Shown here piece by piece: positions 41,649 to 51,060 of a DNA stretch of 64,000 bases. The position numbers and the translations under genes are program-made. The notes below the pieces were generated by a model. It was not told the DNA's origin and made no database searches. It worked only from the letters and a program-made list of their open reading frames with translations. Position 1 is the first letter of the stretch. Every line of letters starts with the position of its first letter. Source of the DNA: Pectobacterium parmentieri (GTDB lineage Bacteria > Pseudomonadota > Gammaproteobacteria > Enterobacterales > Enterobacteriaceae). Location of the stretch: contig NZ_CP015749.1 of the NCBI RefSeq assembly GCF_001742145.1, positions 248,001-312,000 of the forward strand, read 5' to 3'.

Positions 41649-42851
41649 TTACTGCTTGATGAAAGGACGTGTCAGCAGGCCAATTGGGCCGCTGGCGTAC
41701 CAGCTTTTATTGCCCTTGCTGCGACGATCGCGCCCCAGAGACTGGGTAAGGCGGTCAAGAATAATGGCCAGAATAACAATCCCAACACCGCCGACGGCAG
41801 CCAGACCCATATCCAGACGGCCAATCCCGCGCAGTACCATCTGGCCTAAACCACCCACGGCGATCATCGAGGCGATAACCACCATCGACAGTGCCAGCAT
41901 CAGCGTCTGATTAACACCAGCCATGATGGTCGGCATGGCCAGCGGCAGTTGAACCTTAAACAGCATCTGGCGTGGGCTGGCACCGAATGACTCCGCGGCC
42001 TCAATCAGATCGGCGGGAACCTGGCGAATACCCAGAATCGTTAAGCGAATAATCGGCGGCAGGGCAAAGATAATGGTCACCACCACACCCGGCACGTTAC
42101 CGATACCGAACAGCATGACGATAGGCACCAGATAGACGAACGCGGGCGTAGTCTGCATGGCATCGAGCAGTGGACGAATAATCTTGGCGGCTCGTTCGCT
42201 ACGTGCCAGCCAGATCCCCATGGGGAGTCCGATAAGTACGCAGAAGAACAGTGCGGTCAGCACCAGCGCTAACGTGATCATGGCCTGTGACCAGGCACCA
42301 ATCGCGCCAATCGCAATCAGAGACAGTAGGGTTGCCACGCCCATACCGAGGCTGGACATCTGCCAGGCAATCAGCGAAAACACCAGAATGGCAATCGGCG
42401 CAGGCATCCCCAGCAGGAATTGTTGAAAGCCGCCCAGAATAAAATCGACCGGCACGCGAATGCCCTGGAAGATAGGTCTGAAGTGCAGGACAACCCAGTC
42501 GATACCGTGGGTGACCCAACTGTCCAGCGGGATCAGCGTGTCCTTAAACGGGTCGAGCAGATTAAAATGCTCAGGCGTCGAGGGGGCGGCGCTGTTTAGC
42601 CAGTCACTGCCGGATTGCGCAGCCTGATGGGCGGCATCGGTAGAACCATCGGGAGCCGGTGCGCTGCTCCAGGCATCGCTGCTGTTAGCCGGTGCATCTT
42701 GAGTAGGTGCGCCGGTAGACCAGGGATCGCTCTGTGGTGCGCTATCTGGCGTCGAACCGTGCTGTGCTGGTGTCGCACTATCAGCCGTGTGATCGGCTGG
42801 CTGATTTTGTGTCGTGGTGGTGTCCCACGGATTTGAGGTTGATTTACTCAT
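41649..42851 (-). CDS. proW: Glycine betaine/proline ABC permease ProW
   Basis: Membrane subunit of ProU. Residues about 1-95 form a long periplasmic-type tail of low complexity rich in Ser, Asp, Ala, Pro and repeated DxW elements (NPWDT, DPWST, DAWSS, DWLNS). From about 100 the sequence follows E. coli ProW closely, with the EAA loop [20 protein letters not shown]. The 400 residues exceed the 354 of E. coli through expansion of that tail. It overlaps the proV end by 8 bases. Confidence 0.96.
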   Translation of the reverse strand: MSKSTSNPWDTTTTQNQPADHTADSATPAQHGSTPDSAPQSDPWSTGAPTQDAPANSSDAWSSAPAPDGSTDAAHQAAQSGSDWLNSAAPSTPEHFNLLDPFKDTLIPLDSWVTHGIDWVVLHFRPIFQGIRVPVDFILGGFQQFLLGMPAPIAILVFSLIAWQMSSLGMGVATLLSLIAIGAIGAWSQAMITLALVLTALFFCVLIGLPMGIWLARSERAAKIIRPLLDAMQTTPAFVYLVPIVMLFGIGNVPGVVVTIIFALPPIIRLTILGIRQVPADLIEAAESFGASPRQMLFKVQLPLAMPTIMAGVNQTLMLALSMVVIASMIAVGGLGQMVLRGIGRLDMGLAAVGGVGIVILAIILDRLTQSLGRDRRSKGNKSWYASGPIGLLTRPFIKQ

Positions 42852-44046
42852 TGGTCACTCCTTCCTTATCCAGTGCCTGTAGCAGCATTCCTTTGGAAAT
42901 GATGCCAATGTACTCATGGTTTTCGCCGACGACAGGGACGGCACAGGGAGCCTGTGCGACCTGAGAAATCAGCTCGTTGAGTGACATATCTGCGGGCACG
43001 GGAGCAGGTTCGGGCAGTAACGCCTGTTCCAGCGGCAACTGTTCTTTCAGCGCTTGTTTCAGTGAATCAATAGACACGATGCCAATGAAGCGTTTCCCTC
43101 CTTCCAGCACGTAGCCATAATCACGGTCTTCGTCCTGAAGGATTTTTAGCGCGGAACGTGGCCCCACGCCGGGAGTTTTACGGATTAAGGTGACTGGGCG
43201 ACGACGGGCGATATCTTTGGCGCTAAACACGTGGCTGATATCGACACCGCGGAAAAAGGTGCGCACATAGTCATTGGCTGGGTTATTCAGGATCTCATCG
43301 GGCGTACCGACCTGAATCACTTCGCCGCCGTGCATGATGGCAATCCGGTCACCGATGCGCATCGCTTCATCCAAATCGTGCGAGATAAAGACGATAGTGC
43401 GTTGATGACGGGACTGAAGTTTGACTAACTCATCCTGCATTTCAGTACGGATCAGCGGATCAAGCGCGGAGAATGCCTCATCCATCAACAGGATATCGGG
43501 GTCATTCGCTAACGCTCGCGCCAGACCGACACGCTGCCGCATCCCGCCGGATAGTTCATCCGGGTAAGATGCCGCGTAGGCTTCAAGGCCGACCTGCTGT
43601 AATGCATCCAGCGCTTTTTGCTCGCGTTCCGCTTTCGGCACGCCAGCCAGTTCCATACCAAACGCGGTATTGTTGAGGATATTCAGATGCGGCATGAGCG
43701 CAAAGGATTGGAACACCATACTGATCTTCTTACGACGCACGTCGCGCAGCGCGGTATCGGATATCCTGGAGATATCTTCGCCGTCGATCAGTACCTGACC
43801 ACGGGTGGGTTCGATCAGACGATTGAGAAGGCGTACCATGGTTGATTTGCCGGAACCGGATAATCCCATGATGACAAATATCTCGCCTTCTTCAATGGCC
43901 AGACTGGCATCTTTTACCCCGACAGTAAGCCCTGTTTTTTCAAATACCTGATCTTTGCTCAGGCCTTTATCAATCAGTTTAAATGCTCTGTCTGGGTGCT
44001 CGCCAAATATCTTATAAAGATTCTTTACTTCAAGTTTAATTGCCAT
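42844..44046 (-). CDS. proV: Glycine betaine/proline ABC transporter ATPase ProV
   Basis: ATPase of ProU with Walker [10 protein letters not shown] near residue 60-68, signature ELSGGMRQR, Walker [12 protein letters not shown], and two C-terminal CBS domains (about 280-400) that sense ionic strength in this family. 400 residues as in E. coli. First gene of the osmotically induced operon. Confidence 0.97.
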   Translation of the reverse strand: MAIKLEVKNLYKIFGEHPDRAFKLIDKGLSKDQVFEKTGLTVGVKDASLAIEEGEIFVIMGLSGSGKSTMVRLLNRLIEPTRGQVLIDGEDISRISDTALRDVRRKKISMVFQSFALMPHLNILNNTAFGMELAGVPKAEREQKALDALQQVGLEAYAASYPDELSGGMRQRVGLARALANDPDILLMDEAFSALDPLIRTEMQDELVKLQSRHQRTIVFISHDLDEAMRIGDRIAIMHGGEVIQVGTPDEILNNPANDYVRTFFRGVDISHVFSAKDIARRRPVTLIRKTPGVGPRSALKILQDEDRDYGYVLEGGKRFIGIVSIDSLKQALKEQLPLEQALLPEPAPVPADMSLNELISQVAQAPCAVPVVGENHEYIGIISKGMLLQALDKEGVTNE

Positions 44047-44715
44047 GAAATTATTGTTTTCCTGTGTCGTATATAATTCTATAACTTAACCCTGATAATG
44101 ATTAAACATAATCTACCCTAACATACTCAGATTCTGAGACAACCCTTTATTGCCTCAATGCAATCTCTTGTCAGGCTAATATTAGCGATAGCGGTAACGT
44201 GATTATTGCTGCGTTATCTTCATGATTTACGTGATCTTTATGGTTTTTGATTTGAAAGGTAATTCTTTTTATAACAGTGCGTTACCTGTTAGGTTTTGCG
44301 TATTAGATTGGTGGCTGATATAACCTTTTCTGATTGTGAATAAACCGCTATTTATAGTGAATTTCACTAATCGAATAATAGGGTAAATAAATCACAATTT
44401 TTGACTTGTAGACACTCAAATAGGCCGACGCAGGTACATTTTTTACTTATGCTATCTGTCGGTATTTTATACAGTATAGCAAAGATATAATGGGTGAAAT
44501 GATTGTGTTAATTCCCACCAATAAATGAGAGTGTTCTGAATAATATATTCTTCATTTTTGCAGCGTAATAAAGTCGAGATGCGGTACCAATTTGGTGAGA
44601 TGCTTCGTGCGCTATCGTGCATGTGTATTTTGCCGATCGCGATCGCGTTATCCAGATAAAATATAGGGTTATGATGGTTAAATATCATCCATGACGACTA
44701 TCGAAAGAGGCCATC
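44047..44715. other. AT-rich proU regulatory region
   Basis: 669 bases with no supported gene. The proU promoter (44115-44142) lies near proV; the rest, particularly 44200-44560, is strongly AT-rich with many A/T tracts, as expected of H-NS-bound curved DNA at proU. A 73-codon open frame here shows no family features and is rejected. Confidence 0.6.
44115..44142 (-). promoter_or_regulatory. proU promoter (P2-type, sigma-70, osmoregulated)
   Basis: On the minus strand: -35 TTGTCT, 16-base spacer CAGAATCTGAGTATGT, -10 TAGGGT. The element and spacer are nearly the same as the E. coli proU P2 promoter I recall (TTGCCT, 16 bases, TAGGGT). It lies about 70 bases upstream of the proV ATG. Confidence 0.8.
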
Positions 44716-45108
44716 GTGTTAGATCACCTGAGCATACCGGTTCGGGATATTACCCGTAGCCGACAATTTTATGCGGCTGCGCTTGAACCACTGGGTTACA
44801 CACTGATTAAGGACATGTCGTTTGCCGTCAGTTTTGCGGTGACGGAAGGATATGGCGAGTCGAGCGATCCCGGTGGCGAATTCTGGATTTATCAGTCAAA
44901 GGGCGAGCCTTGTCCTGCGGTGCACTTTGCTTTCAGTGCCGCCTCGCGAGAGCGTGTGGAGGCTTTTTTTGCTGCCGCTATGGCGGTGGGGGGCATAGAT
45001 AATGGGCCACCGGGGCTGCGTCCGAATTATCATCGGGATTATTACGCCGCATTCGTGCGCGACCCGGATGGATACAATATTGAAGCGGTGTATCACCGCC
45101 AGCCTTGA
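44716..45108 (+). CDS. VOC family (glyoxalase/bleomycin-resistance fold) protein
   Basis: 130 residues with the vicinal-oxygen-chelate fold: LDHLSIPVRDITRSRQFY at the start and YYAAFVRDPDGYNIEAVYH at the end. Metal ligands are likely H3 and the late glutamate. The substrate is unknown. It is convergent with hpxZ, from which it is separated by a bidirectional hairpin. Confidence 0.88.
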   Translation: MLDHLSIPVRDITRSRQFYAAALEPLGYTLIKDMSFAVSFAVTEGYGESSDPGGEFWIYQSKGEPCPAVHFAFSAASRERVEAFFAAAMAVGGIDNGPPGLRPNYHRDYYAAFVRDPDGYNIEAVYHRQP

Positions 45109-45129
45109 ACGTCGGATTCTGTCGACATG

Positions 45130-45157
45130 GTGATAGGGGGGAATTCCCCTTTATCAC
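45130..45157. terminator. Bidirectional hairpin between VOC gene and hpxZ
   Basis: GTGATAGGGGGGAATTCCCC followed by TTTATCAC: a near-perfect palindrome of 28 bases that overlaps the hpxZ stop. No long T run, but strongly self-complementary. Confidence 0.7.
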
Positions 45158-45540
45158 TCGCTCATCAGGCTGACGTGGGCGGCGACAATGCGCCAGCCTT
45201 CGGGCATTTTGGCCCAGGTTTGCATTTGGCGGCCAATCGTCGTGCTGCCTGTGCGGGTAAACTCGGTGCTGGCGACGGCCATATCATGACCGTAAGTGGT
45301 GATGACCGTATTACCCAGGGATCTGTCCAGACCAGCAGAAGGACGAGTGAGGCGAAAGGCGCGGATTTCCTCGATCCCGTACAGATTTTCTCCCGCACCG
45401 TAGCGCACCGTTTTTTCATCGTGCCAGAACAACTCATCCAGCACCGCAATATCATTACCCGTTAAGGCTTTTTCGTAGCGATAAAAGGCGGCAGTCACAT
45501 CGGCCAGCACATCCGGTTGGTTGATATCGTCAGGCAACAT
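45154..45540 (-). CDS. hpxZ: Oxalurate catabolism protein HpxZ (AtzH-like)
   Basis: 128 residues of the NTF2-like AtzH family: TAAFYRYEKALTGNDIAVLDELFW, TVRYGAGENLYGIEEIRAFR and GRQMQTWAKMPEGWRIVAAHVS. AtzH of Pseudomonas is an amidohydrolase in cyanurate breakdown; the role of HpxZ in ureide breakdown is not proven. The start at 45540 is preferred because AGGAAAG lies eight bases upstream; an ATG at 45555 overlapping the hpxY stop as ATGA is possible. Last gene of hpxWXYZ. Confidence 0.88.
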   Translation of the reverse strand: MLPDDINQPDVLADVTAAFYRYEKALTGNDIAVLDELFWHDEKTVRYGAGENLYGIEEIRAFRLTRPSAGLDRSLGNTVITTYGHDMAVASTEFTRTGSTTIGRQMQTWAKMPEGWRIVAAHVSLMSE

Positions 45541-45551
45541 ATTTTCTTTCC

Positions 45552-46949
45552 TCATAAGGTATAGGTTATTCCTTGTTGCTCAAGCGCCCACGCCGTCCGC
45601 AGGCAAAGATCCTCGCGCCACGGTGCGGCAATAATCTGAATACCTATCGGCAGGCCGCTGGCGGTTGCTACCGGTACTGTCACGACGGGCAGCCCGACGA
45701 AAGAGATCGGCTGTGTCAGCATGCCCATGCTGGCGCGAACGGGTAGGTCGGTATCATTAATATGCATGATTTCCTGACCAATCAACGTGGCGGAGCAGGG
45801 TGTCGCGGGGGCAATCAGCAGGTCGGTGTGTTCAAATAACGCCAACGTCTGTTGACGAAAATAGTTACGGAAGCGCTGGGCCTGTACATACCAGGCGGCT
45901 GGGATCATCGCGCCAGCCAGCAACCGCTCGCGTGACAGTGGCTCGAAGCGTTCAGGTTGAGTACGTAAATCGGGCAAATACTGATTCCCGCCTTCGCTGG
46001 CCGACAGAATAAAAGCGGCGCTGCGTGCCAATGCGGCGTCGGTTAACGTCAGGCTGTCCTGCACGTCCAGCGCCTGTGCGATTTGGCAGACGGCGGTTTT
46101 TGCCTCCTCGCTACCCCATGTGGAAAAGTAGCCATCGAGTACCGCATAGCGTAGTCCGTCGCTGCCTGTCTCCAACTGTTCGGCGGTATGTTGCGTTTCC
46201 CGCTCGGCCTGAAAGCGATCGTGCTTGTCGCGGCCTTGTAGTGCATCGAACACCAATGCCAGATCGTCCACGCTACGTGCGAATGGGCCGATGTGGTCGA
46301 GGCTGGCGACAAACGGGTGGCTACCGTGACGTGATAAACGGCCAAACGTCGGCTTAAGCCCGAAAATGCCGCAGAGCGACGACGGCACGCGGATCGAGCC
46401 ATTGGTGTCGCTGCCCAGTGTAAAGTTAACCAGCCCTGCGGCGACGGCGGCCGCCGATCCGCCAGAAGATCCTCCTGCAATACGCTGTGTGTCGAGCGGG
46501 TTACGCGTGGGGCCGTAATGGCTGTTCTCAGTGGTAAAGCCGTAGGCATAGGCATCCATATTTAACATGCCGGACAGCAGCGCGCCCTGACTGGCAAGCT
46601 GGCGGATGGCAAAAGCATCCTGTGCGGCGGGGGGGCGTTTACTGAGAAGTTCGGCACCTGCCAGCGTGGTTTCGCCGCTGACATCAAACAGGTTCTTTAC
46701 GGCATAAGGTACACCGGCCAGCGCGGGTAAGGTTTCCCCGCATTGACGGCATGCATCAATATGCTCAGCTTCTGCCAACATGCGTTCACCGGTGACATGG
46801 GTATAAGCATTAATTGTAGGATTGGTTTGCTCAATCGCGGCTAGTGCCTGCTGTGCAAGCTCTTTGGCGGAGAACGTTCCCGCCTGCAGGCCTTGCTGAA
46901 TCTGCCGGATGGATAACGGTGAGGACGCGCGCTTGGCGTATAAACTCAT
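45552..46949 (-). CDS. hpxY: Amidase-signature amidohydrolase HpxY (AtzE-like)
   Basis: 465 residues. The amidase catalytic triad Ser-cisSer-Lys is present: the lysine in [11 protein letters not shown] (about residue 84-94) and serines in [16 protein letters not shown] (about 155-170). The sequence matches AtzE-family amidohydrolases, which work with the small partner AtzG; HpxX upstream is that partner type. It overlaps hpxX by four bases and ends in ATGA at hpxZ. Likely acts on oxalurate or a related ureide, but this is inference. Confidence 0.88.
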   Translation of the reverse strand: MSLYAKRASSPLSIRQIQQGLQAGTFSAKELAQQALAAIEQTNPTINAYTHVTGERMLAEAEHIDACRQCGETLPALAGVPYAVKNLFDVSGETTLAGAELLSKRPPAAQDAFAIRQLASQGALLSGMLNMDAYAYGFTTENSHYGPTRNPLDTQRIAGGSSGGSAAAVAAGLVNFTLGSDTNGSIRVPSSLCGIFGLKPTFGRLSRHGSHPFVASLDHIGPFARSVDDLALVFDALQGRDKHDRFQAERETQHTAEQLETGSDGLRYAVLDGYFSTWGSEEAKTAVCQIAQALDVQDSLTLTDAALARSAAFILSASEGGNQYLPDLRTQPERFEPLSRERLLAGAMIPAAWYVQAQRFRNYFRQQTLALFEHTDLLIAPATPCSATLIGQEIMHINDTDLPVRASMGMLTQPISFVGLPVVTVPVATASGLPIGIQIIAAPWREDLCLRTAWALEQQGITYTL

Positions 46950-47152
46950 AGCGTATAAGCTCCTAGCGTATAAACCCCGGCAATTTCCTGATGCTCATCG
47001 AGGGGAAATGCCATCAACGGCTGTGCCATGGCGTGGATACGGCTGAATTGCACTAACAGTTCCTGACGCCGTTCCTGGCTGAGTTGCAGGGATAATAGTG
47101 TTTCCATCTGTTGCAGATACGCCGCCAGCGCGTCTTGTTCGATCATCGTCAT
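46946..47152 (-). CDS. hpxX: Small partner protein HpxX (AtzG-like, DUF4089)
   Basis: 68 residues, helical, with no catalytic motif (EQDALAAYLQQMETLLSLQL; RRQELLVQFSRIHAMAQPL). It resembles AtzG/DUF4089 subunits that bind and stabilise AtzE-type amidases, in the same way GatC serves GatA. The ATG has GGGAG eight bases upstream. It is joined to hpxY by a four-base overlap and follows hpxW by 25 bases. Confidence 0.85.
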   Translation of the reverse strand: MTMIEQDALAAYLQQMETLLSLQLSQERRQELLVQFSRIHAMAQPLMAFPLDEHQEIAGVYTLGAYTL

Positions 47153-47177
47153 TCTGTTTTCTCCCAGTTAAGTAGGA

Positions 47178-48764
47178 CTAAAAGCCTGCCGCGCTGCCGT
47201 TGCTGCGTGGATCGAAAGCGCCTTCCAGCATGCCGTTGGTGTGGCGCACGATGGCTCCTGCGTGACCGACGGTTTCGCTAAAACTGCCCAACAGCTCGAC
47301 GTCATGCCCTAGCTGGCGCAATGCATCCACGGTGGCGGGTTTAAAGCGATCTTCGATCTTCAGGGTGTCAGAGGATTGCCCCCAGGTGCGACCCAGCAGC
47401 CAGCGTGGAGCGGTAATCGCCTGTTGTAGCGGTAGCCCTTGCTGGACGTGACGAATAAAGATGGCTGCCTGTGTCTGTGGCTGTCCGTCTCCACCCATCG
47501 AGCCGTAGACCATCGTACGTCCGTCGGATAAACGTGCGGCGGCAGGGTTTAAGGTATGAAAAGGTTGCTTACCGGGTTCTAACGCCAGCAGATGTGCCGG
47601 ATCGAGGCTGAATGAGGCACCGCGGTTCTGCCAGAGCACGCCAGTTCCCGGCAGCACAACACCGCTGCCAAATTCGTGATAAATACTCTGAATGAAAGAG
47701 ACGCATAGGCCGCTGCTGTCACATACGCCCATCCAGACGGTGTCGCCGGGGCCTTTACCTTCTCCCCACGATGCGGCTTTTCGCGTATCGATCTGTCGCG
47801 CCAGTACACCAAGCGCATCGTTTTCCAGTAGCGCCTGAACATTTTGCGTCATCAACTTGGGATCGGTAATGAAGCGGTCACGTAGGCCAAACGCCAGCTT
47901 GGTCGATTCGACAATACGATGGATCGTCTGGCTATCGCTCAGATCTTCCATTTCTAAATGATCGGTCAGGCCGAGGATCGCGAGAGACACCAGACCCTGC
48001 GTCGGCGGCGCGAGGTTGTAGATATCGCCTTTACTGTGTTTCAGCACCAGCGGCGTTGTTCGCTTGGCGCGGTAGTTTGCCAGATCGTCAGCCGTTAGTG
48101 GCATCCCGAGCCGCGTCATCTGTGCTGACAGCCGAGCGGCGACGGAGCCGCGATAAAAGCTGTCCAGCCCCTCAATGCTCAGCGTCGTTAAGGTATCGGC
48201 TAAGTCAGACTGCGTGAAACGGCTGCCCGCACGCGGGATATTTCCCTGTGGCATAAAGAGTTGGCTAAAGGCCGGAAAATCGCTCAGTTCATGATAGCGC
48301 TGGGTGAGCGCATCTTCCTGCGATTGCGTGACGGGAATGCCGTCCGCTGCATAGCGAATCGCGTCAGACAGTAAACGAGCGAGCGGTAGCGGTTCTCCTC
48401 CCATTTCTTGAGAGAATGCTAACGCTTCCTGCCAGCCGCCGACGGTGCCCGCGACCGTCAACGCCGCTTTCGGGCCGCGATGCGGAATACGGCTCTCACC
48501 CCGATACCACTCACGGCAGGCCAATGACCCCGCCGCGCCGCTGGCATCAATGGCGACAGGTTCGCCGCGTGGCGGCACAATCAGCCAGAAACCGTCACCG
48601 CCGATCCCGTTCATATGTGGATACACCACGGCCATGGTTGCTGCCGCCGCGACCATGGCTTCAATGGCGTTTCCACCTTCACGCAGAATAGCCAATGCGC
48701 TGGCGCTGGCTAAATGATGAGGTGCCACCGCCATGCCCAGCGGGGCGGTATTACTTTGCATCAT
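47178..48764 (-). CDS. hpxW: Oxamate amidohydrolase HpxW (gamma-glutamyltransferase family)
   Basis: 528 residues of the Ntn-hydrolase gamma-glutamyltransferase family, which self-cleaves in front of a catalytic threonine; T342 in KGPGDTVWMGVCDS is the candidate. Other family signatures are GGNAIEAMVAAAATMAVVYPHMNGIGGDGF near the N-terminus (read in parts) and GSMGGDGQPQTQA near the C-terminus. No signal peptide, which separates it from periplasmic Ggt. Klebsiella HpxW hydrolyses oxamate to oxalate and ammonia, the last nitrogen-releasing step. First gene of hpxWXYZ. Confidence 0.9.
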   Translation of the reverse strand: MMQSNTAPLGMAVAPHHLASASALAILREGGNAIEAMVAAAATMAVVYPHMNGIGGDGFWLIVPPRGEPVAIDASGAAGSLACREWYRGESRIPHRGPKAALTVAGTVGGWQEALAFSQEMGGEPLPLARLLSDAIRYAADGIPVTQSQEDALTQRYHELSDFPAFSQLFMPQGNIPRAGSRFTQSDLADTLTTLSIEGLDSFYRGSVAARLSAQMTRLGMPLTADDLANYRAKRTTPLVLKHSKGDIYNLAPPTQGLVSLAILGLTDHLEMEDLSDSQTIHRIVESTKLAFGLRDRFITDPKLMTQNVQALLENDALGVLARQIDTRKAASWGEGKGPGDTVWMGVCDSSGLCVSFIQSIYHEFGSGVVLPGTGVLWQNRGASFSLDPAHLLALEPGKQPFHTLNPAAARLSDGRTMVYGSMGGDGQPQTQAAIFIRHVQQGLPLQQAITAPRWLLGRTWGQSSDTLKIEDRFKPATVDALRQLGHDVELLGSFSETVGHAGAIVRHTNGMLEGAFDPRSNGSAAGF

Positions 48765-48921
48765 TTCGATATTCCTTTTTATGTAGGGTAGTGTGAGTTG
48801 CTCTATTAACCCTAGCTATAAGCAAACGGCGTTCCAGTTTTTCGGTGCGATGGGAAGTCCATATGTGTGCCGTAAGGCGTGGCTATATCATCCTGACAAT
48901 CCTGTGCTATGTTCTGCGTAA

Positions 48922-48937
48922 TGAAACAAACGTTACA
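48922..48937. promoter_or_regulatory. Palindrome TGAAAC-AAAC-GTTACA, candidate ureide-regulator operator 1
   Basis: A near-perfect inverted repeat TGWAAC-N4-GTTWCA between hpxW and the divergent regulator, 21 bases before the regulator ATG. The same pattern recurs at 50171-50186 upstream of the ABC importer. Confidence 0.65.
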
Positions 48938-48957
48938 GCAAGCGCAATGGACGAGAG

Positions 48958-49800
48958 ATGATGATGCAAATAGATGAACGATTACGGGATCGCTACAGCG
49001 AGCTTGCACCGCAGGAACAGCGCGTTGCGGATTTCATCTTCGATCACTTTGACGATCTGATCAGCTACAACAGCGCCGAGCTGGCACGGCTGAGTGGCGC
49101 TTCCAAAGCGACCGTCAGCCGCTTGTTCAAACGATTGGGCTACCCCAGCTACCGCGACATGCGCGATGAACTGAGAACGTTGCGCCAGAGTGGGATGCCG
49201 CTGGCGGATAACCGCGATACGGTGCAGGGGAATACGCTGCTGGCACGGCATTACAAACAGGAAATGGCGAACCTGACGCAGTGGATAAACCAGATTGACT
49301 CCGTACAGTTTGGTGCCGTGATTCAGGCGCTGATGCAGGCGCAGCGCCTGTGTCTGATTGGGCTACGCAACAGCTATCCAGTCGCGCTGCATCTGCGCCA
49401 ACAGTTGCTTCAGATTCGCCAACAGGTCACGCTGCTGACGCAGCCGGGGCAGACGCTATCCGAAGAGCTGGTCGATCTCACGGCGCAGGATGTTGTGATT
49501 GTGGTGGCCTTTCGCCGCCGCTCACGGTTAATCCAGCCGCTGCTGGTGCAACTGCAAAAACGTGGCGTGCCTGTGCTGCTGCTCTGCGAACCTCAGGTGA
49601 GTGCGCTGATGCCGTTGGCAACCTGGTCGCTGTGCGTTCCGCTGGATAGCGTATCGGCGTTTGATAGCTATTCGTCTGCCATGAGTCTGGTGAATGTGAT
49701 CAGTAATGCGCTATTGCATGAAATGCTGCGTGATGGACGCCAGCGCATCCACCAGATCGCGGATCTTTATGGTGAACTGGAGGAGCTTGAGCAACGCTAA
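48958..49800 (+). CDS. MurR/RpiR family transcriptional regulator of the ureide locus
   Basis: 280 residues. The N-terminal HTH_6 domain (about 1-77) contains LAPQEQRVADFIFDHFDDL and LSGASKATVSRLFKRLGY. The C-terminal SIS domain (about 120-260) would bind a small effector. It is divergent from hpxWXYZ and upstream of the importer-hpxJK operon, so it probably controls both. The effector is unknown; an intermediate such as allantoate is a guess. Confidence 0.88.
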   Translation: MMMQIDERLRDRYSELAPQEQRVADFIFDHFDDLISYNSAELARLSGASKATVSRLFKRLGYPSYRDMRDELRTLRQSGMPLADNRDTVQGNTLLARHYKQEMANLTQWINQIDSVQFGAVIQALMQAQRLCLIGLRNSYPVALHLRQQLLQIRQQVTLLTQPGQTLSEELVDLTAQDVVIVVAFRRRSRLIQPLLVQLQKRGVPVLLLCEPQVSALMPLATWSLCVPLDSVSAFDSYSSAMSLVNVISNALLHEMLRDGRQRIHQIADLYGELEELEQR

Positions 49801-49871
49801 TGGTGCGTTGGGATGGTGCTTTTGCACTTTAATAGTGCGTTTTGACTGGTTATTATATAGCCATGCAGATC

Positions 49872-50054
49872 GTTTCGGGCGTGATAGCTCTGGATTATTT
49901 TTGTGACGTAGCGCTGTGGATTGTTTCTCGTTGTTATCTGTTCATAGGCGTAAAAAATTATGATGAGAAACGTGGGGCATCCCGAATGAGCAGCCCTACG
50001 TCGGGCGTGGTGCATGAGTTGCATAAATGATCTCTCTTCAATCACGCCCGAAAC
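49872..50054. repeat. 183-base segment bounded by 14-bp perfect inverted repeats
   Basis: GTTTCGGGCGTGAT at 49872-49885 and its exact reverse complement ATCACGCCCGAAAC at 50041-50054. An inner inverted pair GTTTCTC (49923-49929) / GAGAAAC (49965-49971) lies between. It could be a small non-autonomous element or a long hairpin; no flanking duplication was found by eye. Confidence 0.55.
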
Positions 50055-50170
50055 TGTTCACTGATATCGCATATCCATATCCACAGCGATGCCATGATTC
50101 CCTGACCTTCTACGCTGTTCCTCATCGCCAAGAGTACGAATTTAATCTGGCATGCTCCTTGCTTAGTGTT

Positions 50171-50186
50171 TGTAACGATAGTTTCA
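50171..50186. promoter_or_regulatory. Palindrome TGTAAC-GATA-GTTTCA, candidate ureide-regulator operator 2
   Basis: Same inverted-repeat pattern as 48922-48937, matching it in reverse orientation at most positions, 56 bases upstream of the importer's first gene. Confidence 0.65.
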
Positions 50187-50241
50187 GTATTTATTTTTAA
50201 AGAATCTTTCGTTTCAATTACACTAACCGGGGGCAGAGACG

Positions 50242-51048
50242 ATGTTGATCAATAAACTGGGCATCAAAAAAGGGTTACTGGCGGTGATGGGCGCGGCAAT
50301 GTTACTGGTTCAGGCCGGTAGCGCGATGGCCGATCAGTTGCAGGATATCGAGAAACGCGGTGTGCTGCGTGTTGCCGTACCGCAGGATTTCCCACCGTTT
50401 GGGTCGGTCGGCACCGATCTGCAACCGCAGGGCTATGACATCGATATCGCCCGCTATCTGGCGAAAGAGATGAAACTAACGTTGCAACTGGTTCCGGTAA
50501 CCAGCGCCAACCGCGTGCCGTATCTGCAAACCAACAAGGTTGATCTGGTGATCTCCAGCTTGGGAAAAAATGCCGAGCGTGAAAAAGTGATCGATTTCAG
50601 TCGCGCCTATGCGCCGTTCTTTCTGGGTGTATTCGGACCGAAAGACAGCGCGTTAGCCTCGTCAGAAGCGCTGGAAGGGAAGAGCATTGGCGTCACACGC
50701 GGTGCGGTAGAGGATATGGTCCTGACGGAAACGGCACCGAAGGCCGCACAGATTAAGCGCTACGAAGATAACAACACCACGCTGTCGGCGTATCTGTCAG
50801 GGCAGGTGGAGTTTGTTGCCACGGGCAATTTGGTTGTCGCCGCTATCGCCGAGCAGAACCCAACGAAAGCGCCTGTCGCGAAGTTTATGCTGAAAGATTC
50901 GCCGTGCTACATCGGGATGAAGAAAGATGAGCCTGCGCTGAAAGCGAAAGTCGATGCGCTGATCGAACAGGCATTGAAAGACGAGACGCTCAATAGCCTG
51001 TCGGAAAAATGGCTGAAAGCGCCGTTGCCAGCCAGCATCAAAGCGTAA
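50242..51048 (+). CDS. ABC transporter substrate-binding protein of the ureide locus
   Basis: 268 residues, solute-binding family 3. Signal peptide with cleavage at AMA-D near residue 30, then RGVLRVAVPQDFPPFGSVG and GYDIDIARYLAKEM. First gene of a six-gene run (binding protein, two permeases, ATPase, hpxJ, hpxK). Because it is co-oriented and contiguous with allantoate genes, it probably imports allantoate or a related ureide, though the family usually binds amino acids. Confidence 0.88.
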   Translation: MLINKLGIKKGLLAVMGAAMLLVQAGSAMADQLQDIEKRGVLRVAVPQDFPPFGSVGTDLQPQGYDIDIARYLAKEMKLTLQLVPVTSANRVPYLQTNKVDLVISSLGKNAEREKVIDFSRAYAPFFLGVFGPKDSALASSEALEGKSIGVTRGAVEDMVLTETAPKAAQIKRYEDNNTTLSAYLSGQVEFVATGNLVVAAIAEQNPTKAPVAKFMLKDSPCYIGMKKDEPALKAKVDALIEQALKDETLNSLSEKWLKAPLPASIKA

Positions 51049-51060
51049 CGGGAGCGGGCC

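Larger units (their letters stand above)
49801..50241. other. Regulator-importer intergenic region
   Basis: 441 bases with no supported gene. It contains a 14-bp perfect inverted repeat at 49872/50041, the operator-like palindrome at 50171, and a strong ribosome binding site GGGGG before the binding-protein ATG. Confidence 0.6.

Noticed and set aside
44467..44688. A 73-codon minus-strand frame in the proU upstream region
   Set aside because: AT-rich regulatory DNA, no ribosome binding site and no recognisable protein features.
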